DNA of 64,000 nt from an uncultured Bacteroidota bacterium (GTDB lineage: Bacteria; Bacteroidota; Bacteroidia; Flavobacteriales; Flavobacteriaceae). Each line of letters opens with the position of its first letter. Within the stretch, counting starts at the first letter, position 1. The stretch covers positions 11,438 through 75,437 of the forward strand of contig CACLQG010000003.1 of assembly GCA_902609035.1 (NCBI GenBank), in the 5' to 3' direction. The notes under the pieces were generated by a model that saw nothing but the letters and a program-made list of their open reading frames with translations, was not told where the DNA came from and did no database searches. Below are positions 24,910 through 34,227 of this stretch, piece after piece. The position numbers and the translations under genes are program-made.

Positions 24910-27711
24910 ATAAAAAAGCTTGGGTATTTTATAGCATTAATTTGGCTTGGAATTGGAACCACCTTCGGCCAAGGTGAAATTACCTATGATATTGACGCTA
25001 TAATTGATTCTTCTGGAAGAATATTAAAGATAAGGCAGGAGATTTTTTTAGAAGCTGATTCGATCAAAAATTCGGATACCCTTTATTTAACGGATTGGTC
25101 TAATGCATATTCAAGCACAAAAACTCCACTAGCTTATAGGTTAGTAGAAGAATACGACCGTAGTTTTTATCTTTCTAAAAAATCTAAGCTTGGATACACT
25201 TCAATACATTCTATTTTTCTGGATGAACATCAAAGTGAATGGGAGCGAATAGAAGATAAACCAGATATCATAAGAATAGTAATGGATTCTAGAAATAGGT
25301 TAGGTAATAGATTAAGTATTACCATTGAATATGAAGTTATGTTACCAGATGCAAAATTCACTGGATATGGTCAAAGTGCCAATGGGGATGTACTATTAAG
25401 ATTTTGGTACATTGCTTTGAGTCCAAGGTTCAATGAGAAATGGGTTAATTACAGTCACCTCAATCTTGATGATTTCAGTATTCAAGCAGCGGATTATAAT
25501 TTTAGGTTAACGGTTCCTCAAGGGGTTAAACCACAGACAAATTTAGATTATGATAAAACGATTGACAATGTATATTACTTTTCAGGTCAGAAAATTAGAG
25601 AATTAATTCTTTTCTATACAAAAAATAAACCCTTTAAATCTTTTAAAATTAATGAACATAGGAGTATTCTGACTAATATTTTTGATAAGAAGGAAAATAA
25701 AGAAGTTAATTATACCATTGTCAAAAGAATTGATGATTTTGTTACCGAAACATTCTTCAACCAGGGTGAAAATAAATTTTTGGTTCCTTCACTGATTTAC
25801 AACAAAAATCCTTTTTTCGGTCTCAACGATCTACCTAAATTTTTAGCACCTTTTAATAATTCTTTTTTGGAGGAAATTAGCTTTTTAAAATCCTTTTTAC
25901 ATTTTTATTTATCAAGTAATCTGTTTATTGATTTGAGAAAAGACCATTGGGTTATTGGTGGGCTTCAGACTTATTTAATTATTAAGTATATAGAAAGATA
26001 TTATCCTCAGGAGAAATATCTAGGTCGTGTCAGTAATTTTAAATTAATGAAAGCCTACAACCTGGCCGATATAAATTTTAATGAAAGCTTTTGGATGTAT
26101 TATGAGTTCATGGAAAGATCTAACCTACAACAATCTGATCTATTGTCGAAAGAGGAGTTAGTAAAGTTTAATGAAAAAATAGGTTCTCCCTACCATGTCG
26201 GTATTGGATTGAGATATTTAGAAAATTATCTGGGTAAGGAAACTTTAGATAAGGTAATTAAAGATTTTTTTAATCAAACAGATGATAAAAGATACAGCTT
26301 ACTTGATTTGCTTTACAAACACAGTTCAAAAAACATAGATTGGTTTGAAAAGTTTTACCTCAAGGAACGATTGCCAATTGACATTAAGATAAAAACCTTA
26401 AATAAAAGTAAAGATAGTATTCATGTAAATTTAACAAAATATTCAAATAATAAAATTCCCTTTTTAATTGCCCAAATCAAGGATGAAAAAATTATTAGTC
26501 AACAGTGGATTGAAAATATGGATACTGCTTCTACTGTAATTTTAGAAAACTTGAATCCAGACTATTTGGCGATAAATCCAGAAATTAGATTACCAGAAAC
26601 CAATAAAAATAATAATTGGAGATACGTTAAAAATTTTCTAAACATCAAACCATTACATTTTAATTTTTTGAGAGATTATGAATCTCCAAAAAGGAATCAA
26701 ATCTTCTATAACCCTGTTGTTAACTATAATCTTTACGATGGTCTTTCAATAGGATCAAGGTTTTACGATAAAGGATTACTTACACAAAAGTTTATTTTTG
26801 AATTGAACCCACAATATTCATCAATTCAAGATGACTTGGTGGGAAAGATAATGTTCTCCTATCGTATTAATAACATGGAAAATAGTAATTATACAACCCT
26901 ACTAAGTTTTTATGGTAGTAGCTATCACTATATGAAAAGTTTAAGGTATCAAGTTATTAATCCTAAACTAAATTTTTATTTCAGAACGAATAATTTTAGA
27001 TCGAATAAACTCCATATTTTAGGATTATATTATTATAGTGTTAAAAGAGATAAATATCCTGATCCCATTACTAGCCCAAATTACGATTTATTTAATTTGA
27101 GATATAAATTTTCCAATCGAGGTGCACTAAAACACATAACATTTGGTACCAATTTTCAATATTCAAAAAAATTCGGTAAAATTGATTTGACATTAGATTA
27201 TAGAAAACTTCTGTTTAATGGAAGTCAATTCACTGCAAGATTATTTGCAGGTAAATTTTTATACCACAATCAACAACAAACCAAATATTTTGATTTTAAC
27301 CTAAATCGTCCTCAAGATTACCTCTTTAGATACAATTACTTTGGTCGATCTGAACAAGATGGTTTTTTTAGTCAACAAATTGTAATGGCTGAAGGAGGGT
27401 TTAAGTCAAAACTCCTTCCTACGACTGGGAACGATTATCTGATCACTACCAATCTTACCATAGGAGTATGGAAATGGATAGAATCTTATATTGATTTTGG
27501 GATAATTAAAAATCAAAATAAAAACCCTCATTTTTTATATGCCTCTGGTATTCGGCTGAACATATTGCCTGATTATTTAGAGTTATTTTTTCCTTTTCAT
27601 AGTATGGATAGTTGGGAGTTTGATGGTAAATCTTATGAAACTAAAATACGTTTTATATTAACTCTGAACCCAAAACAATTGGGTAATCTTTTTTCTAGAA
27701 GATGGTTTTAA
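24910..27711 (+). CDS. M1-peptidase-like envelope protein with C-terminal beta-barrel, apparently non-catalytic; ATA start
   Basis: The open frame runs from 24910, where it opens IKKLGYFIALIWLGIGTTFGQ, a textbook signal peptide lacking only its Met: the codon is ATA. The first in-frame ATG (25282) would drop the signal and 124 well-formed residues, so I extend the gene to about 933 residues. Residues 20-310 look like the N-terminal beta domain of M1 aminopeptidases. The region where HExxH should precede the Trp-rich helix has SFLHFYLSS, then DHWVIGGLQTYLIIKYIERYYP, so the zinc site is missing. From about residue 590 the sequence turns into alternating aromatic/polar strands ending in SRRWF, an outer-membrane barrel signature with terminal Phe. 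Function unknown. Confidence 0.7.
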   Translation: MKKLGYFIALIWLGIGTTFGQGEITYDIDAIIDSSGRILKIRQEIFLEADSIKNSDTLYLTDWSNAYSSTKTPLAYRLVEEYDRSFYLSKKSKLGYTSIHSIFLDEHQSEWERIEDKPDIIRIVMDSRNRLGNRLSITIEYEVMLPDAKFTGYGQSANGDVLLRFWYIALSPRFNEKWVNYSHLNLDDFSIQAADYNFRLTVPQGVKPQTNLDYDKTIDNVYYFSGQKIRELILFYTKNKPFKSFKINEHRSILTNIFDKKENKEVNYTIVKRIDDFVTETFFNQGENKFLVPSLIYNKNPFFGLNDLPKFLAPFNNSFLEEISFLKSFLHFYLSSNLFIDLRKDHWVIGGLQTYLIIKYIERYYPQEKYLGRVSNFKLMKAYNLADINFNESFWMYYEFMERSNLQQSDLLSKEELVKFNEKIGSPYHVGIGLRYLENYLGKETLDKVIKDFFNQTDDKRYSLLDLLYKHSSKNIDWFEKFYLKERLPIDIKIKTLNKSKDSIHVNLTKYSNNKIPFLIAQIKDEKIISQQWIENMDTASTVILENLNPDYLAINPEIRLPETNKNNNWRYVKNFLNIKPLHFNFLRDYESPKRNQIFYNPVVNYNLYDGLSIGSRFYDKGLLTQKFIFELNPQYSSIQDDLVGKIMFSYRINNMENSNYTTLLSFYGSSYHYMKSLRYQVINPKLNFYFRTNNFRSNKLHILGLYYYSVKRDKYPDPITSPNYDLFNLRYKFSNRGALKHITFGTNFQYSKKFGKIDLTLDYRKLLFNGSQFTARLFAGKFLYHNQQQTKYFDFNLNRPQDYLFRYNYFGRSEQDGFFSQQIVMAEGGFKSKLLPTTGNDYLITTNLTIGVWKWIESYIDFGIIKNQNKNPHFLYASGIRLNILPDYLELFFPFHSMDSWEFDGKSYETKIRFILTLNPKQLGNLFSRRWF

Positions 27712-27783
27712 AAATTTAACCTTTCTTGATTATAGATATGTTTAGATCTCCCATTTTAAAATTTTGTAGATTTACAAACCAAA

Positions 27784-30192
27784 ATGAAAATTGAAAGCCA
27801 AGAGTATGAAACATCATTGACTTTCGAGGATTATAAAAAACAAATCCTTGAAGACTACAAGATAATCTTTACCAGTCGTGAGGCTAGTAAAATGGGACGC
27901 AGAGAAGTATTATCTGGAAAAGGTACTTTTGGTATTTTTGGAGACGGTAAAGAGTTACCTCAAATTGTTCTAAATCGTTTCTTTAAACCTGGAGACTTTA
28001 GATCTGGTTACTACAGAGATCAAACCTTGCTATTTGCCCAAGGCCACCTGAATCCAAAAAAACTATTTTCATCCATCTACGCCAATCCAGACATTAAAAA
28101 AGAACCTATGTCTGCTGGAAGACAAATGGTAGGACACTTTTCCTCTAAGCTGATCGACGAGAATGGAAATTGGTTGGATCAAGTCTTAATGAAAAATCAC
28201 ATCTCGGATGTATCTTCTACAGCTGCTCAAATGCCTCGTTTGGTAGGCTTAGCTCAAGCCTCCAAAATTTACAGAAATTTGAAGATCAAAGGGGCAGAGA
28301 AATTTTCTAACAAAGGAAATGAAATTGCATGGGGTACCATAGGAAATGCAAGTACCAGTGAGGGTCTTTTTTTTGAAGCCATAAACACTGCTGGCGTTCT
28401 TCAGATTCCATTAGTGATGAGTGTTTGGGATGATGGTTATGGGATTTCAGTTGACAACAAACAACAAACCACTAAAGAAAGTATCTCTAAAGCATTAGAA
28501 GGTCTAGCAAGAGACCAAGAGGAAGGTATCGAAATTTTCACCGTAAAGGGATGGGATTATCCCGCTTTGATCAAGACCTATTCCTACGCTTCTAAAATAG
28601 CTCGTGAAAAACACATACCCGTACTTATCCATGTCACTGAACTCACACAACCTTTGGGTCATTCAACGTCAGGTTCACATGAAAGATATAAGTCCAAAAA
28701 ACGACTTTTATGGGAAAAGGAATACGATTGTAACCTTAAGATGAGAGATTGGATACTTTTCAATGGGATTTGTGATATTGACACGCTCAATGAAATTGAA
28801 TCCAAAATCGTTAAAAAAATAAAAGAGGATAAAAGCGAAGCTTGGAAAGAGTACCAAAAACCTATTTTCAAAGTTAGAGATGATCTCAATAGTTTTTTGG
28901 AGGTTTTAATGGGTCAATCTAATAATGATGTTGAACTCAAAATATTGTATAAAAAGCTTAATGAAAAAACAGTACTCTTTTACCATGATATAATTGCCAC
29001 AGCAAGAAAGTCACTTCCTCTTCTGATCAAAAATGATATACAGAATACAGAGTCTTTTAAATATTGGTTAAATAAGACTAAAAAGTTACTTCAAGAAAAG
29101 TATTCCTCTCATCTATATACTAAGGGTATAAATTCCACAAATCGAGTGAAATTTGTGCCACCAAAATACGAATCCGACGCCCCTATGGTGGATGGTAGGA
29201 TTATTTTGAGGGATAATTTCGATGAATTGCTTAAAAAGGACGATCGTATAATAATTTTTGGCGAGGACTGTGGCAAGATTGGAGGGGTCAATCAAGGTTT
29301 AGAGGGCTTACAAAAAAAATATGGAGCTATAAGAGTAGCCGATGCAGGAATAAGAGAAGCCACGATCGTGGGTCAAGGCATAGGTATGTCCATCCGAGGT
29401 CTTAAACCTATTGCAGAAATACAATACTTGGATTATATACTTTACTGTATTCAAATTTTAAGTGATGATTTAGCTACGCTCAGTTACAGGACCAAAGGGA
29501 GGCAATTGGCTCCATTGATTATAAGAACTAGAGGTCATCGTCTAGAGGGTATTTGGCATTCAGGATCCCCAATGGGAGGTTTAATAAATCTTACTAGAGG
29601 GGTATATCTTTTGGTACCAAGAAACATGACTCAGGCGGCAGGGTTTTACAATACATTAATCCAATCCAATCAACCTGCAATTGTAATTGAATCCCTTAAT
29701 GGCTATCGTATTAAAGAAAAATCCCCCTCAAATCTTGGGGAATACTCCCTCCCCATTGGAAAAATTGAAGTTTTGAAAACTGGAACTGATATTACTCTTA
29801 TCTCCTATGGTTCTACATTGAGGATTGTTCACGAAGTGGCTATTAAACTAGTAGAATATGATATTAGTGCAGAGGTTATAGATATACAAACACTTATTCC
29901 TTTTGATGAAGAAATGGAAATAAGACAAAGTATAGCTAAAACCAACCGAGTACTTATTATTGATGAAGACATGCCAGGCGGTGCATCGGCATATATTCTT
30001 CAACAACTTCTAGATGAACAAGATGTGTATCCTCTTTTGGATAGTCAACCAAAATTACTTACTGCTCAAGAACACCGAACTGCCTATGCAGAGGATGGTG
30101 ACTATTTTTCAAAACCCTCATCAGATGATATTTTCGAATGTGTCTATGAAATTTTGAATGATAATGACCCTAGTAAATACCCCCCGCTGTAA
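27784..30192 (+). CDS. Fused 2-oxoacid dehydrogenase E1 (alpha and beta subunits in one chain)
   Basis: An 802-residue thiamine-diphosphate enzyme, the decarboxylating component of a branched-chain or pyruvate-type dehydrogenase complex. The alpha part (about 1-330) has GYYRDQTLLFAQG and the TPP region TIGNASTSEGLFFEAINTAG with WDDGYGISV. The beta part (about 465-802) has FGEDCGKIGGVNQGL, the transketolase-like segment IREATIVGQGIGMSIRGLKPIAEIQ, GHRLEGIWHSGSPMGG and the C-terminal transketolase domain VLIIDEDMPGGASAY. The canonical TPP motif GDG is GNA here (near residue 185). Fusions of this type occur in Bacteroidota. No E2 or E3 gene is adjacent, so the substrate is not settled. Confidence 0.88.
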   Translation: MKIESQEYETSLTFEDYKKQILEDYKIIFTSREASKMGRREVLSGKGTFGIFGDGKELPQIVLNRFFKPGDFRSGYYRDQTLLFAQGHLNPKKLFSSIYANPDIKKEPMSAGRQMVGHFSSKLIDENGNWLDQVLMKNHISDVSSTAAQMPRLVGLAQASKIYRNLKIKGAEKFSNKGNEIAWGTIGNASTSEGLFFEAINTAGVLQIPLVMSVWDDGYGISVDNKQQTTKESISKALEGLARDQEEGIEIFTVKGWDYPALIKTYSYASKIAREKHIPVLIHVTELTQPLGHSTSGSHERYKSKKRLLWEKEYDCNLKMRDWILFNGICDIDTLNEIESKIVKKIKEDKSEAWKEYQKPIFKVRDDLNSFLEVLMGQSNNDVELKILYKKLNEKTVLFYHDIIATARKSLPLLIKNDIQNTESFKYWLNKTKKLLQEKYSSHLYTKGINSTNRVKFVPPKYESDAPMVDGRIILRDNFDELLKKDDRIIIFGEDCGKIGGVNQGLEGLQKKYGAIRVADAGIREATIVGQGIGMSIRGLKPIAEIQYLDYILYCIQILSDDLATLSYRTKGRQLAPLIIRTRGHRLEGIWHSGSPMGGLINLTRGVYLLVPRNMTQAAGFYNTLIQSNQPAIVIESLNGYRIKEKSPSNLGEYSLPIGKIEVLKTGTDITLISYGSTLRIVHEVAIKLVEYDISAEVIDIQTLIPFDEEMEIRQSIAKTNRVLIIDEDMPGGASAYILQQLLDEQDVYPLLDSQPKLLTAQEHRTAYAEDGDYFSKPSSDDIFECVYEILNDNDPSKYPPL

Positions 30193-30194
30193 TT

Positions 30195-31196
30195 TTACAC
30201 TGCAAATACCTTTACAATTAAATCTTGAAGTATATCATATTGTGCTGAATACTTTACTCCTACTCCTTTGCTCTTAAGATCAGCTTCTAAAGTGAATGAT
30301 ATAGCTTTACTAGCCTGTTTGAGACTGAACTTTTTACATGCCTTCTCATAATCATTAACAAAATAGGGATTCACCCCAAGCAATGAAGCGGCTTTTGATT
30401 TATCTTCCAAGCAGTGATACAATAGTAACCGTCTGAAAAAATTGTAAAACCCTGAAATAGTCAATATTAATGGATGATTTTTTGGATTTTCGGACATGTA
30501 CTTAACTATTTTGGAACATTGATAAAAATCACGTCTAGCTACAGCTTTGTAAAGTTCAAAATTATTGTAGTCCTTACTGAAACCAATATATTGCTCTATG
30601 AGCTCAGGTGTAATTTGAGAACCCTTTTCCAGAACAATTTTCAATTTATCAATTTCCTTTTCGATTTTGTTCAAATCCGTACCTAGGGCCTCTAATAAAA
30701 TTTGTAGAGAATTGGAATCAATAATAAAGTGGGCCGATTTTAATCGCTGTGATATCCAATGACTTAATTGATTATCGTACAATTTTTTTGTATTCAAAAC
30801 CGCACCTACTTTTTGGGCTGCCTTGTAAAGTTTTTTTCTTTTGTCAAAGTGTTTATACTTATAACAAAAAACAATAATGGTTTGAAATTGAGGTTGGGAT
30901 AGGTAATCAGCAATAAAATCGGTGGATTTATCCAAGTGCTGGGCCTCTCTGACCACTACAAGATGATGCGAAGCTAAAAGCGGAAATCGTTTAGCTGATT
31001 CAATAATTTGACTTTGCTCTACCTCTCCACCATAAAATAAAGAATAATCAAAAGAACGGGAGGATTCATCAGTTAATTTTTTCGTTAGAAAGAACTCAAT
31101 ACGATCTATGAAATAGGGTTCAGTTCCAGAGAGAAGATAAAATGGTTTATATTCCCCTTTTTCAATTGAGGACATTAACTGATTAAATTCCTGCAT
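30195..31196 (-). CDS. holA: DNA polymerase III subunit delta
   Basis: Clamp-loader subunit that opens the beta sliding clamp. The 333-residue protein shows the family's weakly conserved pattern: the N-terminal ATPase-like fold begins KPFYLLSGTEPYFIDRIEFFL, with SRSFDYSLFYGGEV, RFPLLASHHLVVVREAQ and the helical lid around EALGTDLNKIEKEIDKL. The C-terminal collar domain includes FYNFFRRLLLYHCL. It is convergent with the E1 gene (2 bases between stops) and divergent from the HsdR-N gene with a 28-base spacer. Confidence 0.92.
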   Translation of the reverse strand: MQEFNQLMSSIEKGEYKPFYLLSGTEPYFIDRIEFFLTKKLTDESSRSFDYSLFYGGEVEQSQIIESAKRFPLLASHHLVVVREAQHLDKSTDFIADYLSQPQFQTIIVFCYKYKHFDKRKKLYKAAQKVGAVLNTKKLYDNQLSHWISQRLKSAHFIIDSNSLQILLEALGTDLNKIEKEIDKLKIVLEKGSQITPELIEQYIGFSKDYNNFELYKAVARRDFYQCSKIVKYMSENPKNHPLILTISGFYNFFRRLLLYHCLEDKSKAASLLGVNPYFVNDYEKACKKFSLKQASKAISFTLEADLKSKGVGVKYSAQYDILQDLIVKVFAV

Positions 31197-31224
31197 CCTA
31201 AAAAATTATATGCAATTTTGCAAT

Positions 31225-31677
31225 ATGGATAATCTCAATTTTCCCAAATTCGAATTCTCTACCAAAATTAAGGAAAATAAATCCTACATTTTTGACCCTG
31301 TCAGAAAAAAATGGTTGGTTTTGACATCAGAGGAATGGGTTCGCCAACATTGTATTCAATACTTTATAAAAACTAAAAATGTTCCTTTAGGCCTCATTCA
31401 AGTAGAAAAGAAGTTAAGTGTCAATCTGAATCCAAAAAGGTATGATATAGTGGTGTATAATAGAAATAAAACAATTGCTGTACTTGTTGAATGTAAGGCT
31501 CCTTCTATCCAACTTAACCAAAAAACATTTGATCAAATAGCTCGTTACAACTCAGTCCTAAAAAGTGAATATTTAATGTTAACTAATGGTTTAAATCACT
31601 TTTTTTGTCAAATGGATTACAAAAAAGGAAAATATGTATTTTTACCTGACTTACCAGTTAATAAATTAAGTAAATGA
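31225..31677 (+). CDS. Stand-alone HsdR N-terminal-like (HSDR_N_2) nuclease-fold protein
   Basis: A 150-residue protein matching the type I restriction R-subunit N-terminal domain that occurs as a single gene in many Bacteroidota. It carries FDPVRKKWLVLTSEEWVRQH, then the PD-(D/E)xK core KRYDIVVYN and VLVECKAPSIQL. The ECK triad is intact, so a metal-dependent nuclease site is plausible, but there is no helicase, methylase or specificity gene in the window and the role is unknown. I prefer the ATG at 31225 over 31210, because a near-consensus -7 element (CAATTTTG) ends four bases before it. The last four bases overlap the next gene. Confidence 0.82.
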   Translation: MDNLNFPKFEFSTKIKENKSYIFDPVRKKWLVLTSEEWVRQHCIQYFIKTKNVPLGLIQVEKKLSVNLNPKRYDIVVYNRNKTIAVLVECKAPSIQLNQKTFDQIARYNSVLKSEYLMLTNGLNHFFCQMDYKKGKYVFLPDLPVNKLSK

Positions 31678-32657
31678 TATCCATTGCTATTGTCATATTG
31701 AACTGGAATGGAGAAAAGTTACTAAGGCGTTTTCTTAAAGTCTTAGAAGATAACAGCAAAGAAGCATCCATTTATTTAATTGACAATGCTTCAACGGATG
31801 GTTCTATTGTATACATTGAAAACAATCACCCTAATGTGAACCTTATCAAATTAGACAATAATTATGGATATGCAGGTGGCTATAATAGAGGGCTTGTATC
31901 TGTCAAAGAAGAACTAGTTTGTTTATTAAATAACGATGTACTTGTTAAATCAGAATGGTTGACTCCTATAAAAGATCATTTTGAAAATCATCCCCAAACC
32001 GCTATTGCACAACCCCATATTATGGATTTAAATCAACCACATCAATTTGAGTATGCTGGTGCTGCGGGGGGATTTATAGATCGCTTGGGTTATCCCTATT
32101 GTCGGGGAAGAGTTTTTGGATCTTTGGAGGTTGATTATGGACAATATGACAAAAACGAAAAAATATTTTGGGCGAGTGGAGCGTGTTTTTTTGTACGTAA
32201 GAAAGTTTTTGATTCACTAAATGGATTTGACGAAGACTTTTTTGCACATATGGAAGAAATAGATTTTTGTTGGAGAGCTTTTAATCAAAATTTCGATGTT
32301 TATTCGTTATACAGGTCAAAAGTCTATCATCTTGGTGGTGGAACATTAAAACCATCCGCAAGAAAAACATATCTTAATTTTAGGAATTCTTTATTCCTAT
32401 TACTCAAAAATTTACCTGAAAAAAAATTAATCAGGATATTTGAACGCATGATTTGGGATGGATTAGCATTTTTGTATTTTATTGTTAGGTTTGATTTTTC
32501 AAATGCTTATTCTGTATTAAAATCACATTTTTCTTTTTATTCAAGCTTAATAAAAATCATTAGTAAACATCAGGCGAATAAAGGAATTTTTAATTATTAC
32601 ACGGAATCCTTTTTACCATTCAGTTATTTTTTCTTAAAAAAAAAGAAATTTTTTTAA
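31674..32657 (+). CDS. Family 2 glycosyltransferase
   Basis: A 327-residue cytoplasmic or membrane-associated GT-A enzyme. It opens with ISIAIVILNWNGEKLLRRFL, contains YLIDNASTDGS, the NYGYAGGYNRGL block and the DxD-like CLLNNDVLV, then the acceptor region WASGACFFVRKKVFD and DEDFFAHMEEIDFCWR. This is the rhamnosyltransferase/WbbL-like subgroup that builds polysaccharide or O-antigen chains. No predicted transmembrane helices beyond a mildly hydrophobic C-terminal region. It overlaps the HsdR-N gene by ATGA, so the two are probably co-translated, an odd pairing. Confidence 0.9.
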   Translation: MISIAIVILNWNGEKLLRRFLKVLEDNSKEASIYLIDNASTDGSIVYIENNHPNVNLIKLDNNYGYAGGYNRGLVSVKEELVCLLNNDVLVKSEWLTPIKDHFENHPQTAIAQPHIMDLNQPHQFEYAGAAGGFIDRLGYPYCRGRVFGSLEVDYGQYDKNEKIFWASGACFFVRKKVFDSLNGFDEDFFAHMEEIDFCWRAFNQNFDVYSLYRSKVYHLGGGTLKPSARKTYLNFRNSLFLLLKNLPEKKLIRIFERMIWDGLAFLYFIVRFDFSNAYSVLKSHFSFYSSLIKIISKHQANKGIFNYYTESFLPFSYFFLKKKKFF

Positions 32658-32724
32658 GCTTACATGTTTTTTTGGGTTTTTATCTTATTTTTACTGGAAA
32701 AATTATCAACAAATTAATAATAAA

Positions 32725-33570
32725 ATGAAAAAACATTTTGCAATAGCAGCATTGGCTGCTGCATTTCTAGTGTCATGTGTTTCTCAAAAGAAATACGCTG
32801 AACTGGATACTCTTCAACAAAATACAAAAGGATTATTGGATACTGCCACTGTAAAACTGAATACTTGTAATGAAGAAAAAGAAGCTGCTGAAGCTCGATT
32901 AGCTTCTTTGCAAGAGAGAGTTAATTTCCTTCAGGCCAACAATCAAGACCTTATCAACAACATTGGTAACCTTACTACACTTTCCCAAAAAGGAGCCGAA
33001 AATCTTGAAATGTCATTAGAGAGTATGAAAGAAAAAGATATTAGAATTCAAACTATGCAAGATGCCGTTACCAAAAAAGATTCAGTTACTCTTGCTTTAG
33101 TTACCAGCCTCAAAGGAGTTTTAGGAAATATGAGTGATGATGATATTGAAATCAATGTTGAAAAAGGAGTCGTTTATGTGTCTATTTCTGACAAGCTTTT
33201 GTTTAGAAGTGGAAGTTTTACAGTTACCAAAAAAGCAAAAGAGGTACTTGGGAAAGTTGCTAAAGTTGTAAATGACAAATCAGATATTGAATTTATGGTT
33301 GAAGGTCACACAGACAACCTTCCAATTAAAATTGATGGTATTGAAGACAATTGGGATCTGAGTGTTAAACGCGCTACATCTGTTGTTAGGATATTACAAA
33401 ATGATTACAATGTAAGTCCGGAAAGAATGACAGCTGCTGGACGTAGCTATTATATTCCCCTTATGGACAATGACAACGCATCTAATAGAGCTAGAAATAG
33501 AAGAACACGTATTGTAGTTTTACCAAAATTAGATCAGTTTTACGATCTGATTCAGCAAGGTATGAACTAA
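32725..33570 (+). CDS. OmpA family lipoprotein
   Basis: A 281-residue outer-membrane lipoprotein. Signal MKKHFAIAALAAAFLVSC with the lipidated Cys at 18 is followed by a long coiled coil (about 25-115, heptad-like EEKEAAEARLASLQERV). The C-terminal OmpA/MotB peptidoglycan-binding domain (about 140-275) contains VEGHTDNLPIKI, NWDLSVKRATSVVRIL and the NRARNRRTRIVV motif that grips diaminopimelate. Its job is to tie the outer membrane to the peptidoglycan. It probably has its own promoter in the 67-base AT-rich spacer upstream. Confidence 0.93.
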   Translation: MKKHFAIAALAAAFLVSCVSQKKYAELDTLQQNTKGLLDTATVKLNTCNEEKEAAEARLASLQERVNFLQANNQDLINNIGNLTTLSQKGAENLEMSLESMKEKDIRIQTMQDAVTKKDSVTLALVTSLKGVLGNMSDDDIEINVEKGVVYVSISDKLLFRSGSFTVTKKAKEVLGKVAKVVNDKSDIEFMVEGHTDNLPIKIDGIEDNWDLSVKRATSVVRILQNDYNVSPERMTAAGRSYYIPLMDNDNASNRARNRRTRIVVLPKLDQFYDLIQQGMN

Positions 33571-33609
33571 TAATTTAAAAAAACATTTTTTTATTTCAGG
33601 ATGTTTTTT

Positions 33610-34227
33610 TTACAACAAATCCAAACTTCCTTTACCAACCCTGATAACTTTTGGCGTAGAATCACATAAATCTATTACTGTAGATGGTATGTTACCGCCA
33701 TAACCGTCTTTAAGCATCAAATCTATCTTACTTTCCCAGGATTCAAAAATAAATGAGGGGTCGGTATTGTAATCCAGTATTTCGTCTTGATGGTGTAATG
33801 AAGTAGTGATTAGGGGCACCTTGAGAAAACTCATCAACGATTCTAGTATGGGGTGATTAGCCATCCTTATGCCCAAGGACCTTCTCTTTTCAAATGGCTT
33901 TTGCAATTTTAAGCAAGGAAGGATAAAGGTATAAGGGCCAGGTAAACAGCGTTTAAGAAGTTTAAAGGTAGTATTATCTAGAGGTCTTATATATTTTGAT
34001 AAATCATTAAAATCCTTTATCAAAAAACTAAATGGAGCCTTATCCAATTTTATATTTGTTAAAATAGCCAGACGTTGTAGGGCTTTTTTATTATTACTCA
34101 AACACCCTAGGGCATAAACTGTATCTGTTGGATAAATAATCAATCCACCATCCTCAAGAATTTCAGCAGCTTTTTTTAGTAATCTAAAGTTGGGATTAGA
34201 ATTATAAAATTCAAAAAGTTTAGACAT
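33610..34227 (-). CDS. L-threonylcarbamoyladenylate synthase (Sua5/YciO/YrdC family)
   Basis: Makes threonylcarbamoyl-AMP for the universal t6A37 tRNA modification. The 205-residue protein covers a single YrdC domain: IYPTDTVYALGCLSNNKKAL, the KxR-type nucleotide contact around KDFNDLSKYIR, PGPYTFIL, and GIRMANHPILESL followed by VPLITTS. It lacks the extra Sua5 C-terminal domain. Its start ATG overlaps the stop of the upstream helicase gene (TAATG-type junction at 34225-34229), so the pair is translationally coupled. Paralogues of the YciO type exist, so the tsaC role is likely but not certain. Confidence 0.88.
   Translation of the reverse strand: MSKLFEFYNSNPNFRLLKKAAEILEDGGLIIYPTDTVYALGCLSNNKKALQRLAILTNIKLDKAPFSFLIKDFNDLSKYIRPLDNTTFKLLKRCLPGPYTFILPCLKLQKPFEKRRSLGIRMANHPILESLMSFLKVPLITTSLHHQDEILDYNTDPSFIFESWESKIDLMLKDGYGGNIPSTVIDLCDSTPKVIRVGKGSLDLL

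Noticed and set aside
31225..31677. Restriction-modification or other defence island around the HsdR-N gene
   Set aside because: No methylase, specificity, helicase or other defence gene is near; neighbours are holA, a glycosyltransferase and OmpA.
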